From RUG11237 sp045126515 (GTDB lineage Bacteria; Bacillota; Clostridia; Lachnospirales; Lachnospiraceae): a stretch of DNA of 46,537 nt. The stretch spans positions 1-46,537 of the forward strand of contig JBGVOM010000127.1 of NCBI GenBank assembly GCA_045126515.1. Reading direction: 5' to 3'. The notes under the pieces are model-generated. The model made no database searches and was not told the origin of the DNA. It was given only the letters and a program-made list of their open reading frames with translations. Position numbers and translations under genes: made by a program. Positions 7,757 through 16,765 of the stretch are shown here, piece by piece; position 1 is the stretch's first letter, and each line of letters starts with the position of its first letter.

Positions 7757-8632
7757 TTAAAATAGTTCTGTGAACAGCTCTTGAAAGGAATTAGAAAACA
7801 GATTGTCTTTCGCCCAAACGATGGATATCTCGTGACGAAGAAAGAAATCATCTATGGGAATCCGACAAAGGACATTTGTTTCTAATTCTTTGCGGACTGC
7901 GGTTTCATACAGAAAAGTAATTCCGCAGCCTGCGATAACCATATCTTTAATGGCATGCATATTTCCTACGGTAACAACATGCTTAAAGTCAGCAAAGCTG
8001 ATATGATGATTGGCAAGTGCCCGCTCTAAAATAGAACGTGTACCGGAGCCCTCTTCCCGAAGTAACAGATTTTCCCCAGTCAGGTCAGAAAGATTGTGGG
8101 GCGTGTGGGAAAAGTGGTAATCAGGACTGCAAATGGGGATAAAATTGTCTACCAGATAGGGTGTATGTGCATAAAGTGTTTCTGGGTAATCACCCTCCAG
8201 AATGGCAAAATCAATGTCTCCCAGGTCCAGTTTGTGCAGTAGCTCCTTGGTGTTGGCAACTGTCACTGACACATCCGCATTCTTGTGTCTGCGTAGAAAG
8301 GCAGAAAGGGGTGCAGCTATCATAAATTCACCAACAGTAAGTGTAGAACCGAAATGCAAGGTTCTTTTTTTGTCTGTCATAAATTTTAATTGTTCTTTAA
8401 GATATAGTTCATTGTTTCGCAAGCTGGAAAGGGATTTTTCTAACAGTACTCCTTCGGCGGTAAGAAACATTCGCTTGCCTGAAAAGCGGAACAGTTTCAC
8501 GCCGTAGTATTCCTCCAGATACTGAATGTGTTGGGAAACCGCAGGTTGGGTAATATGAAGTTTTTCAGCAGCACGAGTATAATTCATTTCCTGGCAGACG
8601 GTAAGAAAAGTAAGGGTACGATTATCTAACAT
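7757..8632 (-). CDS. LysR-family transcriptional regulator (CysL/YeiE-like)
   Basis: A 291-residue LysR protein. The winged HTH is at residues 1-60, with NYTRAAEKLHITQPAVSQHIQYLEEYYG as the reader helices; a substrate-binding domain (about 90-291) follows, including LREEGSGTR in the effector cleft. It is divergent from a YeiH-type transporter, the usual arrangement for this pair, so it likely controls that gene. Family knowledge links such regulators to sulfur compounds or anions. A good T-N11-A inverted repeat lies between them. Confidence 0.88.
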   Translation of the reverse strand: MLDNRTLTFLTVCQEMNYTRAAEKLHITQPAVSQHIQYLEEYYGVKLFRFSGKRMFLTAEGVLLEKSLSSLRNNELYLKEQLKFMTDKKRTLHFGSTLTVGEFMIAAPLSAFLRRHKNADVSVTVANTKELLHKLDLGDIDFAILEGDYPETLYAHTPYLVDNFIPICSPDYHFSHTPHNLSDLTGENLLLREEGSGTRSILERALANHHISFADFKHVVTVGNMHAIKDMVIAGCGITFLYETAVRKELETNVLCRIPIDDFFLRHEISIVWAKDNLFSNSFQELFTELF

Positions 8633-8698
8633 TATGTTTTCCTCCTAGTTGATTCTGAATAATATTAATCATAACATAATCTTATCATAAAATAAATA

Positions 8699-8719
8699 AT
8701 CATAATTTTACGTAATGAT
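8699..8719 (+). promoter_or_regulatory. LysR-type T-N11-A operator upstream of the YeiH-type gene
   Basis: ATCAT (8699-8703) and ATGAT (8715-8719) form an inverted repeat with 11 bp between, the classic T-N11-A LysR site. A TATAAT (8741-8746) lies downstream with a poor -35, as expected for an activator-dependent promoter. I infer control of the transporter by the divergent regulator. Confidence 0.5.
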
Positions 8720-8782
8720 ATAAGGATGGTAAAATTTACCTATAATATAATTGAGAGCAAACATGAATGGAGGTAATTTAAA

Positions 8783-9811
8783 ATGCAATTTGTTAAGAAA
8801 AATGGAAAGGGCGTTGGTTTGTGTCTTCTGATTGCCATTGTGTGCTGGTTTTTAGGCAAGCAGTTTCCAATTATCGGAGGTCCGGTATTTGCCATCATTG
8901 CCGGTATGGTTCTTACATTATTTATGAAAGATAAAACAACGGTAGAGAGCGGAATTAAATATACATCTAAGAAAATTTTGCAGTATGCAGTGATTCTTCT
9001 TGGTTTTGGATTAAATTTACAGGTCATTGTTCAGACTGGGAAGCAGTCTCTTCCTATTATTGTGTGTACAGTTACCACATCACTTGTAATTGCTTATGTG
9101 CTGCATAAAGTAATGCACATTCCGGAAAAGATATCTACCCTGGTAGGGGTAGGTTCTTCTATTTGTGGTGGCTCTGCCATTGCCGCTACGGCACCGGTGA
9201 TTGATGCAGAGGATGAGGAAGTTGCACAGGCAATTTCCGTTATTTTCTTTTTTAATGTTTTGGCTGCGGTGTTATTTCCGGCGTTTGGTACCTGGCTTGG
9301 TTTTGATACTACTTCCGGTGAGGCGTTTGGTGTTTTTGCAGGAACAGCAGTCAATGATACCTCGTCTGTAACGGCAGCAGCTTCTACTTGGGACAGCATG
9401 TATGGATTAGGCAATGCAACCCTTGACAAGGCAGTTACAGTAAAACTTACCAGAACCCTTGCTATTATTCCGATTACGCTGGTACTTGCTGTTATTCGCA
9501 TGAAAAGGGAAAAGGGAAGCGATAAAAAGGTATCCATGAAACAGGTGTTTCCATTCTTTATCCTGTTTTTCATTGGTGCTTCCGTTATTACCACAGTGTT
9601 AACATATTTCGGTGTGCCTGCAAGTTTTTTTGCACCTTTTAAAGAATTATCCAAATTTTTCATTGTTATGGCAATGGCGGCAATTGGTCTAAATACCAAT
9701 ATTGTAAAGCTGGTAAAAACAGGGGGAAAACCTATTTTCATGGGACTTGCCTGTTGGATTGGAATTACGGCGGTAAGTCTTGGATTGCAACAACTTTTAG
9801 GTATCTGGTAA
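8783..9811 (+). CDS. YeiH/UPF0324 family transporter (putative sulfate/anion exporter family)
   Basis: A 342-residue membrane protein with about ten hydrophobic segments. Family features include GGPVFAIIAGM near 33-43, YAVILLGFGLNLQ, GSSICGGSAIAATAPVI (about 127-143), GTAVNDTSSVTAA (about 189-201), and a final helix with AMAAIGLNTN. The family is annotated as a putative sulfate exporter, but substrates are mostly unproven. AGGAGGT-like GGAGGT upstream fixes the start. Divergent from its likely LysR regulator. Confidence 0.85.
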   Translation: MQFVKKNGKGVGLCLLIAIVCWFLGKQFPIIGGPVFAIIAGMVLTLFMKDKTTVESGIKYTSKKILQYAVILLGFGLNLQVIVQTGKQSLPIIVCTVTTSLVIAYVLHKVMHIPEKISTLVGVGSSICGGSAIAATAPVIDAEDEEVAQAISVIFFFNVLAAVLFPAFGTWLGFDTTSGEAFGVFAGTAVNDTSSVTAAASTWDSMYGLGNATLDKAVTVKLTRTLAIIPITLVLAVIRMKREKGSDKKVSMKQVFPFFILFFIGASVITTVLTYFGVPASFFAPFKELSKFFIVMAMAAIGLNTNIVKLVKTGGKPIFMGLACWIGITAVSLGLQQLLGIW

Positions 9812-9920
9812 AAGAAAAGTTCATAATTTAACCACATTTTTCCCATATTTTGAACACAAGCGTCAAATATAATGATTTTAATGAAGGTCATTTGTGAAAA
9901 AAATAAAAGGAGGTCTTGGT

Positions 9921-11864
9921 TTGAAACTGGGAAAAAAGAAAGAAAAACAGACAATTGTAGATGAGGAAATGAAACCGAAGAAGAGTATTAAGTGGGTAGG
10001 TCGTTTTTTCAAGCGCCACAAGGGTATTACAGTACTTGTTTGTATTGTGGTCATTGGGAGTGTAGTTGGTGTTACAGTATTGGGAAATACAAAAAAGAAA
10101 CCAGAAATGGGAGGTGGTATGGCATTTGAAACCATGACACTGGAAAAGCGTGACATCTCTAATTCCATTAGTATTACAGGAACCATTGCCAGTGCGGACA
10201 GTCGTACACTGACGTCTACATTAAGTAATATAGATGTAGAAAGCCTGAATGTGGCAGTAGGAGATACTGTAAATGTAGGGGATGTGCTGGTGGTATTTGA
10301 TGACTCTGATTTAGCAGACAGCTTATCGGATGCAAAAACCAGTTTGTCGGTAAGTCAGGAAAAAACAGCCAATGAATTAGAATCCGCACAGCGTTCCTAT
10401 ACAGAGGCCAGTGAAACAGCAGAAATTTCGGCATCCAGAGCTGCGGAAAACGTATCAAGTGCATATAGTACATATACCAAAGCAGTTGCTACAGAAGCAA
10501 GTTTTAAGCAGGCTTATCAGGAAGCAGTGCAGGCAGAAGAAACATTGAAAAAAGAGACAGCTGAATTAGAAGCAAAAGTCACAAAATTAGAAACAGAGAT
10601 TGCAGAACTGGAAACAGAATTAAAGAGTGCAGCGGAAAGTGAGCAGGCAAGTATTCAGAGTAAGATCACAAAGAAGCAGGCATCTTTAACTACGGCACAG
10701 AAGGAGTACGAAGAAAAAAATACAGAATACAAAACTGCGCAGCAGGGAACAACTACTGCGAAACAGACTTATGAGTAGGCAGCAACTTCTCTGGAAAGTT
10801 CCTATTCGTCTTATACAAAAGCGGTGCAGGAGCAGGAAGATACTACAAGAAACAATGAAAGTACATTGGCAAATCAGGCGTCTTCTTTAGAAAATACAAA
10901 ATTAAATGCAACCACTAGCTCTAAAACAGAGGAAGAACAGGTAGAATCCATTCAGGAACAGATTGATGACTGTACTGTCACAGCACCGATTTCCGGTGTG
11001 GTTACATCACTTTCAGTATCAACAGATGAATCCTTTGCCGGTGGTGAAATCCTGGAAATTCAGGACAACAGTAGCTTTATTGTAGAAGCAAGCGTAGACG
11101 AATATGATATTGCGGATATTGAAAAAGGAATGAGTGTTGTAATAAAAACAGATGCTACTGGTGATGAAGAATTAGAAGGTGAAATAATTTATGTGGCACC
11201 TACGCCAACCAGCTCTGACAGCTCCTCCGGAGCAGGTATGTCATCTTCCAGTTCCAGCAGTTCTACTTATGAAGTACAGATTAGCATCAAAACATCCAAT
11301 GACAGATTAAGAATTGGTATGACTGCAAAGGCAAGCATTTTAACAGAATCACGGGAAGATGTGTTTGCAGTTCCATATGATGCCATTGAAACAAATGAAA
11401 ATGGTGAATCAGTTATTTATGTTGTGGATGCGGCTGTAGGCGGAAACAGGGAAGTTTCAGATACAGAAAAAACATCAGAGACAGAAGAAAAGGCAGATGA
11501 AACAAACGGAGAAGAAACAACAGAAGCCTCAGCCGAGGAGGAAAGTGTAGAAGATGGAAGCCAAGAGAGAACACATGGTGGTGAAAGACCAGATATGAGT
11601 GGTGATGGCAATAGCTCCGGTAATATGCAGAATAAGAGAGCCATTGTGGTTGAAGTAGGCTTAGAAAGCGATTATTATACAGAAATCTCCAGTGATGAGT
11701 TAGAGGAAGGAATGTTAGTTATAACAGGAACCTCAGCACAGTCCTCTGGTTCCGATAAGTCAGACAGCAGTGATATGAGCGGAATGTTTGGCGGCATGGG
11801 AGGCGGCAGTATGGGCGGTGGCTCTCAGGGTGGAATGCCCGGTGGTGGTCCGGGCGGAAGATAG
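9921..11864 (+). pseudogene. MacA/HlyD-type efflux adaptor, interrupted by an in-frame TAG
   Basis: This is the membrane-fusion adaptor for the MacB-like ABC exporter encoded immediately downstream. One frame runs across the region apart from a TAG at 10776-10778 inside the coiled coil, where a Gln (CAG) codon would fit. Before it are a basic N-terminus, one membrane segment (GITVLVCIVVIGSVVGVTVL), a lipoyl-like part and a long Glu/Ala/Lys coiled coil. After it come the second half of the coiled coil, the second lipoyl half (IDDCTVTAPISGVVTSLSV), a beta-barrel and a Gly/Ser/Met-rich tail. TTG at 9921 is preferred over GTG at 9894 because AAAGGAGG lies inside the longer version. Without readthrough or suppression only the first ~285 residues are made; a restart at GTG 10824 could give the second part. 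Confidence 0.75.
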
Positions 11865-11879
11865 TCTGGAGGTGAACGC

Positions 11880-12581
11880 ATGTCAGAGGTTATTATTGAT
11901 TTAAAACATATTATAAAACGTTTTTATGAAGGGCAGACCAATGAACTGGAAATTCTCCATGGAATTGATTTGACCGTGAGAAAAGGCGAATTTGTATCTA
12001 TTGTAGGAGCCTCCGGTTCCGGTAAAACCACCTTAATGAATATCATAGGAATTTTGGACCGAGCTAGTGAGGGAAGTTATGTACTGGATGGTTTAGATGT
12101 AAGTGAGGCAAAGGATAAAGAGTTATCAAACATTCGGAATGAAAAAATCGGGTTTGTATTTCAGACATATAATCTGATTGCAAGAACCAGTGCTCTGAAA
12201 AATGTGGAGCTTCCAATGTTATATGCTAAAGTACCGAGAAAGGAGCGAAACCAAAGAGCCAGAGAATTGTTAGAACTGGTGGGAATGGGTGAACGTATGT
12301 CACATAAACCGGATGAATTATCCGGTGGTCAGAAACAGAGAGTTGCAATTGCCAGAGCCATGGCAAATGATCCATCGATTATTCTGGCAGATGAACCCAC
12401 CGGTGCGCTGGACTCAAAAACCGGACGTAAAATTATGGACTTGTTTCATAAATTAAACAAAGAACAGGGAAAGACCATTGTATTGATTACTCATTCGCCT
12501 GAGCTGGCATCAGAAACCGGCAGAATTATCACCATAAAGGATGGAACTATTATTGGAGAGGAGGCAGGAAATGCATGTTAG
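11880..12581 (+). CDS. MacB-type ABC exporter ATP-binding protein
   Basis: A 233-residue ATPase of the MacB/LolD group that powers periplasm- or surface-facing mechanotransmission exporters. Walker A GASGSGKTT is near 42-50, the Q-loop FVFQTYNLI follows, then the signature LSGGQKQRVAIARA, Walker B ILADEPTGALDS and H-loop ITHSP. The start at ATG 11880 has GGAGGTG upstream, 15 bp after the adaptor stop. Its end overlaps the permease start by 7 bp, indicating coupled translation. Substrate unknown; in Firmicutes such operons often export peptides or antimicrobials. Confidence 0.93.
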   Translation: MSEVIIDLKHIIKRFYEGQTNELEILHGIDLTVRKGEFVSIVGASGSGKTTLMNIIGILDRASEGSYVLDGLDVSEAKDKELSNIRNEKIGFVFQTYNLIARTSALKNVELPMLYAKVPRKERNQRARELLELVGMGERMSHKPDELSGGQKQRVAIARAMANDPSIILADEPTGALDSKTGRKIMDLFHKLNKEQGKTIVLITHSPELASETGRIITIKDGTIIGEEAGNAC

Positions 12582-13864
12582 TATTAGAAAATATTTGGCT
12601 TGCTTTGACTAGTCTTGTTTCCAATAAGATGCGAGCACTGTTGACTATGCTTGGAATTATTATAGGAATTGGCTCGGTGATTGCGATTATGACAGTGGGG
12701 GATTCTATCACGAATTCCGTTACCACTTCCATGCAGTCCATGGGGGCAAATAATATTACTGTAGGGTTGCAGCAGAAAAGTTCAGAGGATGAGGTGACGG
12801 AATCCGGAATGAAATTTGAAGGCGGGCCAAGGGGACGCAGCATGTCAGAGGATGATTATATTACAGATGATATGTTGGACGAACTGCAGCAGACTTATGG
12901 AGAGGAGATTGATGCCATATCTTTAAGTGAGTCTGTGGGAAGTGCAACTGCAGAAGACGGAAAATCATATGCGAATATTAGTATTACCGGTGTGAATGCC
13001 GGTTATCTGATGGCAAATGAACTGGAGATGACAGCCGGAAGAAGTCTGACAGATGTGGATCAGGAAAAGGCAAAGAAAGTGGCGCTTGTTTCTGATAAAC
13101 TGGTGAATAATCTTTTTGATGGTGATGCAAATGCGGCTATTGGAGAAACCATTGAGGTTACTTTAAATAATAAATATTTGATTTATACTATTGTAGGTGT
13201 ATATGAATACAGTGCGTCTTCCTCCGGATTTTCTTCAGATTCTGAAGAGGACATTAGTACAGAGGTATATATTCCATTAAAAACGGCACAGACACAGAAT
13301 CACAATACTTCCGGATATTCGCAGTTTACGATTATTACCAGTGTAGATACCGATTCCACCGCTTTTTTGGAAAAGGTAGAGAAATTTTTTGATCAGTATT
13401 ATGCAAAAAATGAGGATTATCAGATTAGTGCATATAGTATGGAATCTATGATTTCATCCATGACAGATATGCTTTCTACCATATCCATAGCAATTGCAAT
13501 TATTGCAGGAATTTCATTGTTAGTAGGCGGGATTGGCGTTATGAATATCATGTTGGTATCAATCACAGAACGAACCAGAGAAATCGGAACTAGAAAAGCC
13601 TTAGGTGCAACCAACGGCTCCATACGTTTTCAGTTTATTATGGAATCTATCGTGATTTGTCTGTTAGGCGGATTTATCGGGATTGTGCTGGGAATGGTAC
13701 TTGGCTCCGTGGCAGTGAATATTATGGGTTACGATGCCAGCCCAAGCATTGCGGGAATTATCTTCTCCGTGACCTTCTCCATTTTAATTGGAGTATTTTT
13801 CGGATATTATCCGGCAAATAAGGCAGCTAAGATGAATCCTATTGAGGCATTGCGGTATGAATAA
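12575..13864 (+). CDS. MacB-type ABC exporter permease
   Basis: A 429-residue permease with one N-terminal membrane helix (MRALLTMLGIIIGIGSVIAIM), a large extracytoplasmic MacB_PCD domain (about 45-290), and three C-terminal helices of the FtsX fold. GGIGVMNIMLVSITERTREIG and the KALGA coupling motif are family signatures. It completes a three-gene adaptor-ATPase-permease operon. The periplasmic domain is rich in Ser/Asp/Glu. With the adaptor gene broken by a stop codon, the exporter may be impaired or may work with another adaptor. Confidence 0.92.
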   Translation: MLVLENIWLALTSLVSNKMRALLTMLGIIIGIGSVIAIMTVGDSITNSVTTSMQSMGANNITVGLQQKSSEDEVTESGMKFEGGPRGRSMSEDDYITDDMLDELQQTYGEEIDAISLSESVGSATAEDGKSYANISITGVNAGYLMANELEMTAGRSLTDVDQEKAKKVALVSDKLVNNLFDGDANAAIGETIEVTLNNKYLIYTIVGVYEYSASSSGFSSDSEEDISTEVYIPLKTAQTQNHNTSGYSQFTIITSVDTDSTAFLEKVEKFFDQYYAKNEDYQISAYSMESMISSMTDMLSTISIAIAIIAGISLLVGGIGVMNIMLVSITERTREIGTRKALGATNGSIRFQFIMESIVICLLGGFIGIVLGMVLGSVAVNIMGYDASPSIAGIIFSVTFSILIGVFFGYYPANKAAKMNPIEALRYE

Positions 13865-13898
13865 ATAGACGGGAATAATTCAAGCTTAATGATTTTAC

Positions 13899-14090
13899 GG
13901 ACGCCCCTGATAGGGAGAGAAGCTTCCCGGACAGGCGGAAACAACGCTCAAGCGAACTAAGTTCTAAGGCACACTAGGTTCATCGCCCTAAGGCTCTTCA
14001 CCAAGTGTTGCCTAAGAACTGGATTTTGCTTTCGCTAAAAACGTTTCCCAATTGCCTGTCCGGGAAGCTTCTCTCCCTATCAGGGGCTGT
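13899..14090 (-). repeat. 192-bp palindromic element, copy 1
   Basis: A 192-bp element bounded by GGACGC on the left and GCTGT on the right. The outer stem (13903-13936 with 14054-14087) is 34 bp and perfect. Inside are a second imperfect stem and a third, hairpin-forming core. On the minus strand the element reads in the same order as copies 2 and 4: ACAGC end, conserved AATCCA in the first half, GGCGTCC end. Its outer arm and core differ from other copies in sequence but keep the pairing. It lies between the convergent ends of the exporter and cell-wall hydrolase genes, head-to-head with copy 2. Confidence 0.85.
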
Positions 14091-14172
14091 TCGTGGCAAA
14101 CAGTAAGAAGGTTGAATTGTTGGACGATTTCATCACGGTATTGTATAATTTAAATCTTTCCGTTTTCGAAGA

Positions 14173-14364
14173 ACAGCTCATAAGGGGGGACAATTCTTCT
14201 CTGAAAGGCAATTTGAGAGGCGTTTTTAACGAATGCAAAATCCACTGTCTAGAGCGAGTTAGGCGCGACGGCTTTCCGGAGCGTCTTACTCGCTCTTGAC
14301 AGTTAGTTCGCATTCGTGTTGCCTCTGCCTTTCAGAGAAGAATTGTCCCCCCTTATGAGCGTCC
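14173..14364 (+). repeat. 192-bp palindromic element, copy 2
   Basis: Exactly 192 bp, from ACAGC to GCGTCC. The outer stem of 35 bp (14176-14210 with 14326-14360) is perfect. The second stem uses GAGGC (about 14216) with GCCTC near 14321 and CGAATG with CATTCG. The core stem uses CTGTC/GACAG and AGAGCGAG/CTCGCTCT. The loop region carries GGCGCGACGGCTTTCCGG, shared exactly with copy 4. Short frames inside it are by-products of the palindrome. Confidence 0.85.
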
Positions 14365-14400
14365 GCGAAACCAAAAATTTCAAATGCTACTTATAAACGT

Positions 14401-15741
14401 TTAAATCTTCTTCGTATAATTAAAGAACACATGCCCCTGCAAAATATAATATTCATTTGCACTGTAAACACTGAAAAATCGTGTGGTCTTTGCATAACTT
14501 ACTGCCCAGAAATTCTTCCATGTGAAATCGCAGCGTTTAAAGTTTGGAACGCTGTCGGTATTTTTGTTTAAATCATTGAGAATGACTTTTGCAGCGTTTT
14601 TGCAGTCGGTGGAAACTAAGTTGTAGTTCTGTAAATAGTAGGTTAGTACACCGGTTCTGGCAGGCTGGAACTGATATTGCTGGTAAATAACTTCTTTCAT
14701 TCCTAAGGAAGAGGTCATACGATTTGCAATTACGTATCCAACTGCAAGGTGACCTTTATATAAAGTTATGGTTTTGCCGTTAAGTTTTCCTTGAACAGGA
14801 TCATTTTTTTGATTTCCTGCTTCTGCATAAAGGATGCAGGCCAGGAGTTTTTCCGTACTGACTTTTGGGTCCGTGTAATATTGCAGGTGCATTTTTGCAC
14901 CTTTCACAATTATATAGGAAGCTTCTTTTTGTAGTGAACCGTCTGTGTTAAACACAGCATATGTATTATCAATTTTCTTTGTAACACCGTTTTGTGCGGG
15001 CATAAACCTTGCACCGGTTTTGGCATCGAAGTAATAGGTAACACCTTTTAGCTCAATAAATCCGGTCTGCATGACGCCGCTGTTATTAAAATAGTAGTAC
15101 TTTTTGTTGATTTTTTTCAGACCTTTTACCATAATACCTTCTGCATTAAAGTAATACTTCTTTTTGCTGATAGTCTGAAAGCCGGTCTGCATCACCCCGC
15201 TTTTATTAAAGTAGTAGGTTTTGGAGTTGATTTTCTTTAATCCTGTGAGCATGACACCCGATTCATTAAAATAGTAAGTTTTCTTTTTTATGGTTTTAAA
15301 GCCGGTCTGCATAACGCCCTTACTGTTAAAGTAATACTTCTTGTTTTTTATGGTCTGAAAGCCGGTCTGCATGACCCCTTTTTTGTTAAAGTAGTAGTAT
15401 TTTTTGTTGATTTTTTTTAACCCTGTGACCATTTTTCCGCTTTTGTTAAAATAGTAAGTCTTATTACTTATTTTCTGAAATCCTGTCAGCATAACTCCCT
15501 TTTTATCAAAATAGTATGTATGCTTGTCAATTTTTTGAAAGCCTGTTAGTTTTTTGTTATTTTTGTAGTAGTAGGTTTTCCCATTCTGGGTAATAAAACC
15601 GTTTTTTCCTTTAGTATTTGTGCTTTTGGACGCCGCAGTGGTAACAACAGGTTCTGTATTGGAAGCCAGAGCGGACAACGGAGTGCACAGCAGGCATGTC
15701 AATACAAGAAAAAGCGGCATAATAATGAATTTTTTTTTCAT
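14401..15741 (-). CDS. Secreted cell-wall hydrolase with cell-wall-binding repeats and SleB-like domain
   Basis: A 446-residue secreted protein with a signal peptide (MKKKFIIMPLFLVLTCLLC, cleavage after about SALA). Residues about 48-260 form some ten ~20-residue repeats of the choline/glucan-binding type (pattern YYFNKSGVMQTGFQTI). The C-terminal domain (about 285-446) is Hydrolase_2/SleB-like: LLACILYAEAGNQ with the catalytic Glu, then GHLAVGYVIANRM and QYQFQPA. SleB-type enzymes cleave spore cortex or vegetative peptidoglycan as lytic transglycosylases. Repeats suggest binding to wall polymers. The repeat DNA is itself tandemly repetitive (about 63 bp). Start has GGGAGGG upstream. Confidence 0.88.
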   Translation of the reverse strand: MKKKFIIMPLFLVLTCLLCTPLSALASNTEPVVTTAASKSTNTKGKNGFITQNGKTYYYKNNKKLTGFQKIDKHTYYFDKKGVMLTGFQKISNKTYYFNKSGKMVTGLKKINKKYYYFNKKGVMQTGFQTIKNKKYYFNSKGVMQTGFKTIKKKTYYFNESGVMLTGLKKINSKTYYFNKSGVMQTGFQTISKKKYYFNAEGIMVKGLKKINKKYYYFNNSGVMQTGFIELKGVTYYFDAKTGARFMPAQNGVTKKIDNTYAVFNTDGSLQKEASYIIVKGAKMHLQYYTDPKVSTEKLLACILYAEAGNQKNDPVQGKLNGKTITLYKGHLAVGYVIANRMTSSLGMKEVIYQQYQFQPARTGVLTYYLQNYNLVSTDCKNAAKVILNDLNKNTDSVPNFKRCDFTWKNFWAVSYAKTTRFFSVYSANEYYILQGHVFFNYTKKI

Positions 15742-15877
15742 GAATTCCCTCCCTATTATTTTATAGCTTATATTTTAACATATATTTCGACATAAAGTGT
15801 GAGAAAATTATGGTAATTCTGATGTTGAAATCTATTTCCCCATACTGTAATATGAAGAAAGAACCACGAGAGGAGCA

Positions 15878-16753
15878 ATGAAAATGCGTTTAGGTGCACT
15901 GGAAGCCGGCGGAACTAAGATGGTGCTGGCAGTTGGAAATGAGATGGGAGAAATTTTTGAACGTAAGGTAATTCCTACGGACACACCGGAAAAAACAATG
16001 CCGGAACTTATAAATTATTTTAAGGATAAGAATATAGAAGCCTTAGGAATAGGGGCATTTGGACCGGTGGATGTAAGAGAGGGCTCTGGGACCTATGGAA
16101 GAATTCTTGACACTCCAAAGCTTGCATGGAAACAGTATGATTTGGGAAAAAATCTACAGGAACAGTTAAAAGTGCCGGTAAAAGTAGATACAGATGTGAA
16201 TGCGGCCTGTCTTGGGGAGATGACTTTTGGGCAGGCGAAGGGCATTTCGAATGTAATTTATATTACCATTGGAACCGGTATTGGAGTAGGGGTCGCAGTA
16301 GAGGGAAGACTGTTACATGGAATGCTGCATCCGGAAGGGGGACACATTTTAATCCAAAAAGCACAGAGAGATTCTTATGAAGGAAAATGTCCTTACCACA
16401 AAAGTTGCTTTGAAGGGCTGGCAGCGGGACCTGCATTAGAAGAAAGATATGGGAAAAAGGCATGGGAACTGGCAGAAAACGAAGAAGTCTGGGAGCTGGA
16501 GGCAGATTATATTGCGCAGGCACTGGTAAACTATATTCTTATATTGTCGCCGGAGCGAATTATTTTAGGCGGTGGAGTTATGCACCAGATGCAGCTGTTT
16601 CCGTTGATTCGTCAGAAGACTTTAGAATATTTGGCGAATTATTTGCATACGCCTCAGCTTGAAAGTATGGATACTTATATTTCAATGCCCTCTTTAGGGG
16701 ATAATCAGGGGATTTTAGGTGCTTTGCAGTTAGCAGTAATGGCAGTGGTGTAA
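15878..16753 (+). CDS. ROK-family fructokinase
   Basis: A 291-residue sugar kinase that phosphorylates fructose to fructose-6-phosphate. The phosphate-binding LGALEAGGTKMVLAVGNE is at residues 5-22. The zinc-binding region shows HPEGGHILI then CPYHKSCFEGLAAGPALE, as in ScrK/YdhR-type ROK fructokinases. A DTDVNAA motif precedes TIGTGIGVGV (sugar and ATP sites). AGAGGAG precedes the ATG at 15878; an ATG two codons later is also possible. It heads a short same-strand row with the decarboxylase, SppA and RDD genes, without an obvious pathway link. Confidence 0.9.
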   Translation: MKMRLGALEAGGTKMVLAVGNEMGEIFERKVIPTDTPEKTMPELINYFKDKNIEALGIGAFGPVDVREGSGTYGRILDTPKLAWKQYDLGKNLQEQLKVPVKVDTDVNAACLGEMTFGQAKGISNVIYITIGTGIGVGVAVEGRLLHGMLHPEGGHILIQKAQRDSYEGKCPYHKSCFEGLAAGPALEERYGKKAWELAENEEVWELEADYIAQALVNYILILSPERIILGGGVMHQMQLFPLIRQKTLEYLANYLHTPQLESMDTYISMPSLGDNQGILGALQLAVMAVV

Positions 16754-16765
16754 GAGGAAAATATC

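Noticed and set aside
14093..14299. 68-residue open frame across palindrome copy 2
   Set aside because: It lies in a palindromic element, has a mirror frame on the other strand, and no ribosome site.
13899..14364. Palindromic elements as retron ncRNA or group II intron parts
   Set aside because: No reverse transcriptase in the window and no intron domain V-like end; the symmetric 192-bp fold does not match.
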